A stretch of 64,000 nucleotides of DNA from Dryas octopetala (taxonomy: Eukaryota > Streptophyta > Magnoliopsida > Rosales > Rosaceae): contig OY992833.1 of NCBI GenBank assembly GCA_963921425.1, forward strand, positions 24,414,698-24,478,697. The letters run 5' to 3'. Shown one piece after another: positions 1 through 11,159 of this stretch (positions are counted from its first letter, which is position 1; each line of letters begins with the position of its first letter). Both the position numbers and the translations under genes were made by a program. The notes below the pieces were generated by a model. That model was not told where the DNA came from, ran no database searches, and saw nothing but the letters and a program-made list of their open reading frames with translations.

Positions 1-2153
1 TGCCGCCGGATGGGCCAAGCTCGTGGCCTAAAGGAGACAGCCATAAACAGTGGCTTGTGTTTTACCGACTGGACCAAATGACTTTCACTGGGACAGGAAC
101 CATTGAAGGAAATGGCCAAGAGTGGTGGGATCTCCCATGCAAGCCTCACAGGGTAATTAATTATTCACTCATTCATCTATAATTCAATATTAAGAACTAT
201 ATATGCATCTGCTCCTATCTCTATTATTTGATGGAACATGTTTGTTCATTTACTAAATGCCTATATTTACTGTTTATGTGATTTCAGGGTCCCAATGGAT
301 CCACACTGCCAGGACCATGTGATAGCCCTGCTGTAAGTAAAATTACCCACAACCCAATTCAAGTATAAATTGAATGAAAGTGTAAATTCTGTCATCCTAA
401 TTCTGTCATCCTAATTTTGTTCTTTATTTTTTGGCAGTTAATTCGGTTCTTCATGAGCACCAATCTGGTGGTGAAAGGCTTACGAATCCAAAATAGTCCT
501 CAGTTCCACATGAAATTCGATGGCTGTGAAGGAGTGCAAATTGAGAAGCTTTCAATTTCTTCACCCAAGCTTAGCCCCAACACAGATGGGATCCACATAG
601 AGGACACAAAGTCTGTCGGAATATATGACTCGATGATAAGCAATGGTAAGAAATGAGTTGCCTTAATTTGTACATATCAAACTGGCAGTTTTTACATTGA
701 ATTATTATGTAATTTAGATCTAATGATTAATTTGAACATAATTTAAACAGGTGATGACTGCATTTCAATAGGAACAGGGTGTGCCAATGTTGATATAATG
801 GGTGTCACTTGTGGGCCAAGTCACGGGATCAGGTACACTATTACTTCTTAATAAACTTCACTCTTAGGCTGCTACCTACCAATTCCAACCTTCAATTTGC
901 ATTCAAGTCACTCTGTTTCTCAACCTCCAAAAGGATCCTTCTTAACAGTTTGGAGGGCTTTAGCTTTTACTTTTTCAAACGGGAACTACATGAATTACTT
1001 TTCTAAGGTCCCCATGGTCAAAACATGAAAAACAATCCTGCTTCAAACCACGTACATTCTCTAACCACATATATGACAGTTGATGTATTTATTAATACGC
1101 AATTATAATAATGATCCAACAAGTAAACCACACTTAGTAGTCCTCAATCACTTGCTACATAAGGCGAATTGCTAATATGATCCCTCTAGCATCACTCAGT
1201 TTCAATTACTTTACACTCGTATGTCTATGAGGGCATTGAAATTTCACTTTGCCAGCACCTAATTTGGCCATTCTATATATTTTCCAAACCTCCATTTGCA
1301 TTTAAGTCACTCAGTTTCTCAACGTCCAAAAGGGTCCTTCTTGGCAGCTGGAAGGGCTTTAGCCTTTAGCTTTACATTTCAAACAGGAACTACATGAATA
1401 ACTTTTCCAAGGCTCATAGTCAAAACACGAAAAACAATTATGTTTCAACGAGTAATACTAGATAAACTACATTTTCTGACCACATTATATAATAGTCGAT
1501 CATAACAACTGATTGAGCAAGCTAGTAGCCCCCACTTGCTACATAAGACATCCTGCTAATATGATCCCTTTAGCATTACTCGGTTTTAATTAGCATTGAA
1601 AAATTTCACATTCCCATCACCTAACTAGTCTATTCTACACATTCTCTGCAGCATTGGGAGCCTCGGCGTCCACAACTCCCAGGCCTGCGTTTCGAACATC
1701 ACAGTCCGCAACGCAGTGATAAGAGAATCCGACAACGGGGTCAGAATCAAAACCTGGCAAGGCGGGACGGGGTGCGTCTCAGGCATCCTTTTCGAAAACA
1801 TTCAAATGGAGAATGTCATGAACTGTATGCTGGTAGACCAGTACTACTGTCTATCAAAGGCCTGCCTGAACCAGACCTCAGCAGTGTACGTGACAGACGT
1901 GACATACAGAACCATAAAGGGCACGTACGATGTGAGGAGGCCTCCGATTCACTTTGCTTGCAGTGACACAGTGGCTTGCACAAACATCACACTCTCAGAT
2001 GTTGAGCTTCTGCCGCATGAAGGAGAGCTTGTTGATGACCCGTTTTGTTGGAATGCTTATGGGACTCAGGAGACTGCGACTATACCCCCCATTGATTGCT
2101 TGCAGGAGGGGGAACCTCAGACTGTGAGAGAGGTGTCCCAGTATACTTGCTAG
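1..2153 (+). CDS. Polygalacturonase (glycosyl hydrolase family 28), 5' partial
   Basis: Five exons are visible: <1-152, 288-332, 438-645, 751-832 and 1652-2153 (TAG stop), giving 328 residues; codons start at base 3 and the N-terminus lies outside the window. GH28 enzymes hydrolyse alpha-1,4-galacturonan in pectin of the cell wall and are normally secreted. The four GH28 signatures are present in order: [22 protein letters not shown] (assembled across the last intron) and GVRIKTW, so the catalytic Asp residues and the conserved His are intact. The cysteine-rich end ([20 protein letters not shown], closing YTC) matches the plant clade that includes Arabidopsis At1g48100, by memory. All introns are GT-AG. 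The last intron (833-1651) is unusually long because of an internal tandem duplication. Family assignment is secure; substrate and expression cannot be read here. Confidence 0.95.
880..1651 (+). repeat. Tandem duplication inside the last polygalacturonase intron
   Basis: About 390-400 bp are present twice, diverged. The stretch starting near 892 (TTTGCATT-AAGTCACTC, TTTCTCAAC, CCAAAAGG-TCCTTCTT) recurs near 1291, and GCTAATATGATCCCT at about 1171 recurs at about 1555. The second copy runs up to the acceptor region. An earlier 3' part of the intron seems to have been duplicated, so a decayed acceptor-like segment lies upstream of the true acceptor. Confidence 0.8.
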
Positions 2154-2440
2154 GATATATAATATATGATTGATTTTAGTTTGGGTTATGTTTCATATAG
2201 AATTTAGTAATTTACTGTATAGAGCCCAAGCTAGCCCATTGTGTGTAATGGGTCTTGATTATTACTTAGGCTCCTAGCTTCATCCCTATTTGGGTTTTAT
2301 TTCCCTTATTGTGTGATGCGATTTACGAAATGGGTCTTGTTTTTTGGCCCTAGCTAGCTTCAATATTGTTGTAATGAGATTGGTGGTTGCTTACATGTAT
2401 TGGTAGTTACTATTTATGGATTTACATTTATGAAATAGTT

Positions 2441-2446
2441 AATAAA
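2441..2446 (+). terminator. Candidate poly(A) signal AATAAA of the polygalacturonase gene
   Basis: AATAAA lies 288 bases after the stop codon in a T-rich stretch. Plant poly(A) signals are loose, so this is only a candidate. Confidence 0.35.
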
Positions 2447-2500
2447 AGGATGGTTTCTCACTCTCTCCTGCGTAATTTCTAGCGTATATATAGAATCAAC

Positions 2501-2548
2501 ATCCATGATTCAGGTGGCAAAAAAAGAAAAAGAAAATCCATGATTCAG
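2501..2548 (+). repeat. Micro-insertion GTGGC plus A-tract between 13-bp direct repeats
   Basis: ATCCATGATTCAG at 2501-2513 is repeated exactly at 2536-2548. The 22 bases between them begin GTGGC and continue as an A-rich tract (A7, then AG-spaced A runs). The layout is that of an insertion with a target-site duplication. It lies between the polygalacturonase 3' region and the LYR gene. Similar structures occur at 6216, 6276, 10859, 53097 and around 60547. Confidence 0.7.
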
Positions 2549-2599
2549 TGATGAAATGATGAACATGAAACAGGTTATAGACTAGACATTTCAATATTG

Positions 2600-3145
2600 A
2601 ACTTCCTCCCGTATATAAATATATGACTTTGGTTACTATGTGGGATTTTTTGGCAATTACATATATCAAAATTACCTTAAAGCTCTATACGATTATGTTT
2701 AAAGCATTGAACATATTGTTTTGGGCGCCTCTTCATGGACTGTCAATTAGTTTTGGGTTTGAACGTTTGATTAACTTGTATATAATACCGGAGAAAACAA
2801 CCCACATGTCAAACATAAGAGGGAAGAGTCACACTCTCACGTTACACAATAAAAATGTACATAGAAATAAACGAACGACATGTCGTTTAATGAGGCACCC
2901 CTTATTAGCACGACCGACGACACAAAAATCACACACTCACAAAGCACAGGTAACAAACACTATGTCTCTGACTCTCTGCCGCTACAGCTGACTGATTGTG
3001 TTGCATACTTGTTCGTTTCATTCTATGAATTTATACCTTCCATTTGAGCGATTATTTGTTGTTTGACAAATTGCCTCTCTGAATTACTTCATTGCCTGTG
3101 GATTATACGATTGAGATTGGGATTTTTGTTTAGGAAAAGAAGAAG
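2600..3145. other. Spacer and 5' region of the LYR gene
   Basis: AT-rich sequence between the convergent end of the polygalacturonase gene and the LYR gene start. An open stretch from about 2623 to 2991 has no family resemblance and looks like chance. I see no TATA box clear enough to call. Confidence 0.4.
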
Positions 3146-4905
3146 ATGCCGTCTCTGCAAACCGCTCTGCCTCCTGAACTCGCCAACAATGCCATTAGAG
3201 TTAGTACCGGAAATTTCTTCTTTTCCTTTGCATTTATGTCAAACAAATAATCATTTTGCTTCACACTTTTGTGTTTAAATGATTTTTTTTTCGTTGCAGC
3301 TCTACCGCGAGTGCCTTCGAAGAGCTAAATATGTTGGTCATCGGGTATGCACATTTCTCTCTCACACACACATATGTTTGTTGTATTTGAAATGAGATTC
3401 AACTCAAGCTTAGCTGAATATCAATCATACATGGCTGTAATGAAGTTCACTAGTCGTTGCCAATTTGGGTCCTTTTGGGTCAGTCTTAGAAGTTAGAACC
3501 ATGTGATGTCTTTGCCTATTTTATTTTCTTATGGGTACTGTTCTGCTTCTGCACATGTTCTTGAATGCCTACCTCAAGTTCCAGTTCATATTCCCAACTA
3601 AGAAAGTAGAAAAATTTGGGTCTTCCTCAGGTTCATGAAGAGGGACTTATGTAGGAAGATAACTTTAGCCAATGTGTGATGGCATTGTCTACTTGCAGGC
3701 CAAAATAAATTAGCATTTTACATCTAAATGAGTCCTCAGTGCTATTATCTGAGATAGGATTTCTGATAGAAGATTGCTCTGGCAAACTTAGACAAGGATT
3801 GAACATTGATGGACACCTTCATAGCCATAGAAACGTAAAATCTTATGCCTTGAAGTTTTGACATACTCTCCACCTCTGACTTTAAATTGTTTATTCTGGC
3901 CGAGCTGTAGTTCAAGGGTTCTCAATCTCTTGCATTGAATTTCCAGACATAACTTTTACTTGGAAAAAAATTTTCAGTAAAAGTTTTGTTCTTCCTAATT
4001 TTCCAAATTATTTGGCAATGATTTCAATTTTCTTGGAATGGTTTGTAGAAGGAAATACCTGTAGACTAAATTCTAATTGATACTTTGAGTTTTAAAAAAC
4101 TTTGCCTCCTAAGTCAGAGAGGCAAATATTATAATTGAAATGGAATGCACCAAGCTATTCTATGTGGCTTATTTTAAAACTTGGCTTCCAGGAAGTGATT
4201 TTCGAAGAATTTTTTTTTTTGATGTATATCTTTCTTGATTTTAGGAAAATTGATCTTCCACCTGGAAAATTGGGCTTTCCTGAAATTTATTCTTTTCCAT
4301 TGCTTTTCCAATGAAAAAAATGCAGTATTAGTGCACATTCAACCAGTCTATTAAATTAGTCCACGCTTATTGAAAAATCTATAAGAATTTAATTTTGGGG
4401 TTTTGTTTTGTTAATGATGCAGCAAAACAATACAGAACTTGTCGTGGATATAGTGCGGCAGCAATTCAAAAAACATATGCATGAGACAGATCCGGAAAAG
4501 ATTCAGAAATTCAAGGATGAGTAAGTAAAGAGCATTTGTGTGCATGTTTTTAGTATACAAGGGATTTGCAATGTTATGGGTGTCAATGGTCATTATATTT
4601 TTAGGGACCAGATCCTTCCATTTATGTTTGGCCTCAATTAATTTATTTTTTTTCCCCTTTCTTCCATATTTTGCTTCATGGATTAATTTGAAAGGTAATC
4701 GGATGACCATTTTTTAGAAATATCTGGGCAAACACTTGCATGCAGACATGCATTTCTTGTTCTACTTCTTTGATGGAACCCATGCATTCAAATTTTTAAT
4801 CTGTCTTTCTTGATTTTCAGCGCTGCAAGGGGACTTATAAATCATATACTATTTGAGTCTGAGAGGATATCTGGTCGTAAATTCAGCAAGAGTCCTACTT
4901 CCTGA
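3146..4905 (+). CDS. LYR motif-containing protein (LYRM9-like, mitochondrial)
   Basis: Exons 3146-3199, 3300-3344, 4423-4520 and 4821-4905 join into a 93-residue protein. The start MPSLQTALPPELANNAIR leads straight into LYRECLRRAKYVG, the L-Y-R tripeptide with the downstream basic helix that defines the LYR (Complex1_LYR) family. LYR proteins are small helical mitochondrial factors that bind acyl carrier protein and help assemble Fe-S proteins or respiratory complexes. The rest (ELVVDIVRQQFKKH, ARGLINHILFESERISGRKF) fits the LYRM9 / Arabidopsis At3g19508 type by memory. All splice sites are GT-AG and the phases close. The third exon is separated by an intron of more than 1 kb with no coding sequence. 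The exact client complex is unknown. Confidence 0.88.
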
Positions 4906-4954
4906 GATTTCAGTTTGTTGTATGGGATGAAGTTTTTGCAGTAAAATAAATGAT

Positions 4955-5252
4955 AACAATGTAGGCTTTACTGCTCTAATGCTTGTTTGTGATTTGTGAA
5001 TGTTTTATGCCTTCGGAATTTGCAAGGTGGGCTTTTTGTATACCAATAAACAGACACTGAAGCAAACAATAAACCTTTACTGGTTGAATTATAAATTTCC
5101 TAACCCAACTTATAACTAATCATCATTATACGTTTTCAAGGTACAATACAGTTAAATATGGTAAAACAATGTAGGCTTTGATACTGTAAAGTCTGTAATG
5201 CATGTTTATCATTTGTGAATGTTTGATTCATTTGAAAATTTTGAGGTGGGCT
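4955..5252 (+). repeat. Duplicated 3' flank of the LYR gene
   Basis: AACAATGTAGGCTTT occurs at 4955 and again at 5165, followed both times by similar sequence (ATGTTT or GCTTGTTT, CATTTGTGAATGTTT, GAGGTGGGCT). This is a diverged direct duplication with a 210-bp offset, just downstream of the stop codon. An AATAAA at 4945-4950 before the first copy may be a poly(A) signal. Confidence 0.65.
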
Positions 5253-5259
5253 CTTGAAG

Positions 5260-6215
5260 CTTGTGTACTATACCAATTTTTGGACGCAGCTGCTTCTCTG
5301 CTGCAACACTGACAAGAAGATTGGCAACTGGGACCCTGAGTTAAGATGATTGATTATAATCTCAAAGGTCGAAGTATTACTCTTTATCTTTGTCTATATA
5401 ATACCTGGGCTGAAAGAATTAGCAGGGTTGATTGCAACAAGTTTCTAACAGAAGAGCAAAAGTAACTCCAGCAAATTATAATGAGAAATGTTAGTAATGA
5501 TAAGCTAAGGGGCCTACACTCCTCGTGAAGTTATGTAGAGAATGTTTCCCACTAAGATCCCTAGTCAAAATGTTGTGAAAACTACAACACACAGGACCAA
5601 AAGAAAACTACAACACAGCCTCATTTCACTCACTACCATTGAAGACTAGGGACCCAGCACACTTCCTATCTTGAAGGTTTAACATGAGAGAATTATAGCC
5701 ACTGCTTTACCTGTCCATCTTACTTTGCCTCTCCAAATTTGTAAAATGATTCTTTTGCTACAGTTTGTGCCATCGAGCATCACCAATGTCATCCTTTCCC
5801 TCAAAAGAAAAAGAAAAAGAAAAAGAAAAGAGATCGTTTGTAACAGTTCAAATGTTGCTCACTTGCTCTAACCTGCACTGAGAAAAAACTTTTGTTAAGG
5901 TATGGAAGGTGTATTTGTTGTGTTGTGTGCATTGGATATTGGATGCCAGATTCTAGACACCACTACTACTGATGCATGCCAAACTCATGATTCATCCATT
6001 GCTACCATTATTAATTTATTGCCATGAATGTTAGGTAGTCTTCTGTAGGAAATTTTTTTGCATACAACGAGTGTGAAGGGCACAGTGTACGTCTATTGTA
6101 AGTGAGAATTTCTCCTTCTGTAGATAGACCTGCATTTCTTTTTCTTTTCCTCTTTTTAATTTTGAAAACTAGAAAGGGAATAATTTGCGCTTGGAAAAAA
6201 AATGGCCGTCAATAC
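5260..6215. other. Convergent spacer between the LYR and borate exporter genes
   Basis: AT-rich, no ORF with family resemblance and no RNA gene seen. A short A-rich (AAAAAG)n run lies near 5800-5830. The stretch probably holds the 3' ends of both converging transcripts. Confidence 0.4.
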
Positions 6216-6268
6216 GTGTAAAATTTCTTCATTCTTGGCCAAAAACGAGAAGTGTAAAATTTCTTCAT
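6216..6268 (+). repeat. Micro-insertion TTGGCC plus A-tract between 17-bp direct repeats
   Basis: GTGTAAAATTTCTTCAT occurs at 6216-6232 and 6252-6268, identical over 17 bases. The 19 bases between are TCTTGGCCAAAAACGAGAA. The second such structure in this spacer follows directly. Confidence 0.75.
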
Positions 6269-6275
6269 ATTTAAT

Positions 6276-6316
6276 ACTCTTATCATTGGCCAAAAAAAAA
6301 AAAAAAAACTCTTATC
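6276..6316 (+). repeat. Micro-insertion ATTGGCC plus A-tract between 9-bp direct repeats
   Basis: ACTCTTATC at 6276-6284 and 6308-6316 flank ATTGGCC followed by an uninterrupted run of A residues. The insertion sits only 8 bases from the preceding one and has the same core. Confidence 0.7.
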
Positions 6317-6552
6317 GATAGAATTTGGGGTTACTACTTACAAAGTTACAAATCACCTCCCATCAATACATTTCACAAATCCAAAATACTTTACAACAAT
6401 AATGGCCCACATTTAGAATCAAGAAGGTAAAAACAGGGGAAAAGCCATTGCAGACTTCATGCATGTTCACAAAACTAACCCCCACTTCTCTTTAGTAATT
6501 TGACTATAATTTGCAGGCAGTACTTGCTCTATTTATATCTGAGTTCTAAGTT

Positions 6553-9500
6553 TTAACCACACTTTCCTAAGCCAGATGACCTTGTTACTCCAGTCCTTGG
6601 ACTAAATTGTCCTTTTCCACCATTCCGAGGACTTTGCTCACCTCTCAGCTCACCTAAACGAGGACTGTATATCTTATCTGAGAACAGTGGACTCTGTATA
6701 CTTTTGAGTTCCTTGGATGGTGTTGTAGTGGAGCTTGTCACTTTAGGACTGCACACATGCCTTATCTCTCCCCGGCTTCTAGTGATTATCCCATCTAAAA
6801 TCTCTCCATCATCGGCGAATGAAGCTGTCCTACTCATCTCCCTCTCCTGAAGTAGAACACATTGAGTATACAAGACATATAAACACATTAAGCAGATTGC
6901 AGACATTTTTGTTAGGAACTAGTATGTGTGAGAGAAGCTGAGAATCAGATTGGTAACTTACAGTTGCAATGTTGAATGATGGTATAGCAGGTGCTTCTTC
7001 ATACTCCGCGGCATCTAAATCTTGAAGGTGTGCCCCTTTGAAGAACTTGGGCAAAATGTACTGTCTAACAGGAACCAGAAGCATGATCATTAATGGGAAG
7101 AGAACCCCAGCAATAGGAACCCATGTAATTCCAAAACAAACAAGCAAGTAAGCGGTCTGGAAAAGTGTGAATGCTGCAATTGTCTTGAATGGTACTGTTT
7201 CGACAAAAGTGGTATGGTATTCCTCAAGTACTCTGAACAAGAAAATGAATTTAGTTCTATTAAATTTTTTGACAAGTTTAGGAGACAAGTCAAACCAAAT
7301 GAAGAGTGCATTAGGAAAAAAGAGGCAGGAGGCAAGAGGCAAGAGGTAAGAGGCAAGAGGTTACTTGTATCTTCTACTTGGAGCTGTGAAGAGCAATAGA
7401 ATCCTCTCCCAGAACTGGTTACCCGGTAAGCTTTCAACAGCCATGAAGGCAAAATAACCCCAGAGTACAGATGTTGGGATCTTCTTAAGGAAAGGCATGG
7501 CTGCAACACATCCTCCCACAAAAGTAGCTTGAAGCAGGTTGCTGAGCCTCTGTTCCTTCACCTCAACGGGCAATAAATCATCAATCTCCTTCTCAACATC
7601 GAACACTGTCTCATCAACTGGGGCATTTATGTTCCCCATGCTTGAAGCCATTTGGATAGTTGAATCTTTCAATTCCTTTAATCCCTGTAATGCAAGGTTG
7701 AGCAGTGATCAACATTGTTTTTCATATGAATAAACAAAAGAAGAAAAACGGGTACAGCATATGAAGTCATCATACCCGAGCTGAAGGTTCCTGGTATATT
7801 AATGGGGTTTGCATCTGTTGATATGCTTCTTGCATGCTTCCATATACTTGCCCCAAGCTTGCATTGTTCTTCATACTTTTCCTTGCTGTTGCTACAAGTC
7901 GATTGCGAAGTAACTGCAGCAGAAGCAAATATCATTGTAAAGACAATATAAATCAGACAGCAAGAGTGGGTGGTTGGGAGTGTGTCAATATGTGCATCCC
8001 CATGTTCTGAAAACGTCAAGCAGAACAAGACTTCATTGATTGTACTTCATATACCTACCTGATGCTTTAGTGTGGCCAAACTTTTAGTATGCATTGGAGA
8101 TTGTGGTATGACACCATTGGCTGGAGGAATGCCTATGAGACCACATATTATGACCTGTCATGTAAGACCTCTCAATCTCAGAAAAAATGAATACCAGGTG
8201 CCATTTGTTTCGCAGCTGCTGAACTTCTAGAAGGGGGGGAATTATGCAAAAAGTGAAAGACGTTGAGAAGGGGATCTGCATACCATGAATCCCAAAAGAA
8301 GTAGATCATAATGGAAAGAAGGTGGTTTCCTCAGATTGAATTCTTTCTGCTGAGCGAGTTGAGAAGCTACACTGTGGTCAAAATAGTACAGCACTGCAAT
8401 CATTGTTGCTGGAATGAAAGCTCCAATTATATAAAGCACTGGCACATTTAGCATGTCCTGTAATTTTAGCAAAAACCATTAATATCCTCATATGTCAAGC
8501 TGAAAATCATAAAAAAGACACATCAATCATGTAGCAATGCCTTGATGACAGTCCAATTCTCATATGCTCCTGGTGACCATGGGTTTGGACTGAAGAGGCG
8601 CCTTGGAATTCCTTTTGGAACACTTCCAGCTGGTATATAGGAAACAGCGGACCATATCAAAACCATCAATGGCACACCATAATCTGCTAAGAAACCTCGT
8701 AGCCACCCTGTGAGAAGGAAACATTTAATTGGATTAATCTCTTGTCAGGTAATGCAAACTTATAGTTATGCAACTGTGCGTGTGTACATAACTCCAAATT
8801 AATAGACTCACCAGACCCATACCGCCAAGATCTTGCTTTTCTACTTCTTAACGAAGTAAGTATCAGGCCAAATGACAGAACCAAAGCAAACATCCCATTT
8901 GCAAATCTCCATGAAGGTTGAAACTGAATTAACCTTGGGTTTTCTCTTTCAGGTATGCGAAACTCAGCAACAAGTCCCTATAAAATACATTTCAGAACTA
9001 TAACTTGAAAAACTTTGGAACTAATCCACCTGTGCAATCTATGAACAGTATAAACTACCAAAAAGCAAACCAAAAATTCACAGACTTCAAGTAGTTGGTC
9101 CTTCTTAACATAAATTCTAATGCACTAGTGAAGTAAAGAAGCAAATTTTTGCTAAACCAAAAAATATAGGGATAGAAAGAGATCGATGTTCCTACTTTGA
9201 TAGCTTCCTGCATGAAAAGCATTGCAATAAGAAGGCCAAATAACTCCCCTGCAAGACGAGTGAATCTGTTTATAATGGAGCAAGCCCCTAATATAGCCAG
9301 CAGGAACAGCAATATTGCAGTCCACAAGCACACCCTGCACATCAAATAAACATCATAAAGGCAGATTCAAAGTCCTAAAATGAGTCGGCCAAAAAACTCC
9401 AAAAAAAGATAATCCAATAAAAGAGATTCATGTGGACAGAAAAAATCACAATATCAATCCATTTGTTAACTCAAAGAAAAGGTGATACCATCCTGTCCAT

Positions 9501-10158
9501 GCTAAAAAGAGCTTTGATCCCAAATCCGGTCTATCTTTAGCAAATTTGAACATAAATGTATACATAATCACAGTCGGCTCTGCAACTCCAAGAATCAGCA
9601 AAGGCTGACCCCCAATGATTGAGTGTATAATTCCACATAAAGCAGTAGATGCTAATGTTTGAACTGCTGTGAGAACCCCATCTGTAAACACCAGAAATGA
9701 TGCAGAACCATAAATTTTGAAATGCATAATGTGTAGAAAGATAGATTTTATACTTATTTTAATAATAGCACCATTTTCAATTCTGACTGTAAACCATAAG
9801 GCACTCAATGGAAAGTGAGTACCAAAAACTAAACAATCCCGGAGTATAAAATGTTACCTGTTTCTCTTTCCAATTGTTCTCCAAATGAAATAACTGGAAT
9901 AGCTGATGCAAAAAATATATATGTGGTGGGCGCCAAAATCCTGAGACAATTAAACAAGTTATCAAGATAGAATTATGTTCTAAACAAAATTGAGCAATAG
10001 TTACAGTTGCTTCGATACAGTAAAGTATAATATGATACTAAGAAAACGATATACCTGAAGCCTGCCTTGAAACCACCAGTCCAGTCTTGCTTGTAACACA
10101 TCAACCTCCCTTGAAGATCATTCCTGATTCCGCGAAATGGTACGAATGTCTCTTCCAT
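6553..10158 (-). CDS. BOR1: Borate exporter, BOR1 type (anion-exchanger/SLC4-like family)
   Basis: Twelve exons on the minus strand: 10055-10158, 9858-9940, 9489-9681, 9196-9334, 8812-8977, 8541-8707, 8284-8457, 8059-8154, 7776-7913, 7365-7684, 6962-7232 and 6553-6846, giving 714 residues (Arabidopsis BOR1 is about 704). The protein begins [19 protein letters not shown] and carries [37 protein letters not shown] and [18 protein letters not shown], all typical of plant BOR1/BOR2. These plasma-membrane transporters have many transmembrane helices, export boric acid/borate, and load boron into the xylem. The loop after TLKHQLLRNRL keeps two tyrosine sorting-type motifs (YGSM, YQQM), but a third expected tyrosine is His. 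The intron after exon 6 starts GC, not GT. The start is the ATG at 10158, matching family N-termini. Confidence 0.95.
7320..7360 (+). repeat. Purine minisatellite (AGGCAAG-type) in a BOR1 intron
   Basis: Five or so copies of a 7-8-base unit (GAGGCAAGAG, GAGGTAAGAG and variants) lie immediately inside the intron between exons 7365-7684 and 6962-7232. On the transcribed strand this is a pyrimidine-rich tract next to the 5' splice site. Confidence 0.7.
8537..8541 (-). other. GC-AG intron 5' splice site in the borate exporter
   Basis: On the minus strand exon 6 ends ...GTCATCAAG and the intron begins GCATTG. The acceptor is ...TTACAG at 8458-8463. No GT close by keeps the conserved NWTVIK-DMLNVPV junction. 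GC-AG introns are a known minor class, so this is plausible and not necessarily an error. Confidence 0.75.
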
Positions 10159-10273
10159 GGTTTCACTTTCTTGAATTCTTAAGCAATGATACTAAATCTC
10201 AAAATTGTAGACAAGGAACCAGTCCTTACAAGAGGTGGGCCTTGGAAGAACTGACAGTATGACAGTATCAAAT

Positions 10274-10279
10274 CTACAT
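10274..10279 (-). promoter_or_regulatory. Possible minimal upstream ORF (ATG-TAG) 5' of the borate exporter
   Basis: The minus strand reads ATGTAG about 115 bases upstream of the start codon. AUG-stop elements are known to mediate boron-dependent translation and mRNA decay in Arabidopsis NIP5;1 (there AUGUAA), and BOR1 is reported to be under uORF control. Whether this stretch is in the mature 5' UTR or in a leader intron cannot be told from sequence. Confidence 0.3.
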
Positions 10280-10858
10280 TAAAAAAAAAAATACAGAATC
10301 GATGTGCAACATCAGTAAATAAGCTAAATCAAATAAATCTTGATAGATACTATGTATTTTTTCTATATAAGCACAACCCATAATCAAAAATCTGAACTGC
10401 ATTACACCATATAGTCCTAGAAAGATTGGACAGAAAGCTTATTAGCATGCCAAGCTTCAAACCCAGAAGAATATATAATACAAAAAAATATTCAGAATGA
10501 GAATGGCTTTCATTTAAATTACAAAAGGACAACTCTTTTGGTTGGTTTTACCTTCAAACAATGAGGACGCACGGAAGGGTTGTAAGCAATGCTCGAAATA
10601 TATAAACTTGAAAAAGTGCTGAGAAGGCAATTGTAGATTTGATGGTGATGGTAATGTGGGTCAAAAGAGAGTGGAAAGGAACATCACTATCAGTGCACTA
10701 CAGAAAATAAAAGGGAACACCCACCCCCGCCTCCCCCCCCCTCCACACAAAAAAAACCAAAAAAACAAATCTAAGAGGCCCCTATAAAAGCTGACTATCA
10801 AGAAAGTAAATGTAAATAAATACATGCAAAGAAAGAGATTCAAAGTAGATGCAAAATA

Positions 10859-10911
10859 TGGAATACTCACCAAACTTTTTTTTTTTGGCCACTGGAATAC
10901 TCACCAAACTT
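10859..10911 (-). repeat. Micro-insertion GTGGCC plus A-tract (minus strand) between 19-bp direct repeats, in BOR1 5' region
   Basis: TGGAATACTCACCAAACTT occurs at 10859-10877 and 10893-10911, 19 bases identical. The 15 bases between them read, on the minus strand, GTGGCC followed by nine A. This is the clearest of the micro-insertions, and it lies upstream of the borate exporter start, in its leader or promoter. Confidence 0.85.
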
Positions 10912-10999
10912 AAAAGTTCTGATAATGGGAAAAGAGAGAAAATGTAGCTGCTTTAATTTTTCTGGCTTTTAAAGGAGGGTGCTTTTCTGTGCGAATGTC

Positions 11000-11018
11000 T
11001 GTGTGACTCAGTGACTCA

Positions 11019-11052
<34 letters not shown>

Positions 11053-11078
11053 CAGAGAGACAGAGACACTGAGACGGT
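11000..11078 (+). repeat. Compound (TG)n(AG)n microsatellite in the BOR1 promoter/leader region
   Basis: GACTCAGT repeats are followed by about seven TG units and then (GA)n with CAGAGA interruptions. On the minus strand this is CT-rich, as is common in plant 5' leaders. Confidence 0.8.
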
Positions 11079-11159
11079 CCAGGACAAGCTGGCCTGTAAA
11101 GCAGTACCCAAGCAGCTTCTCTTAGGTAGTATAGTATAGTTTTCCTATAATAGCAAGAT

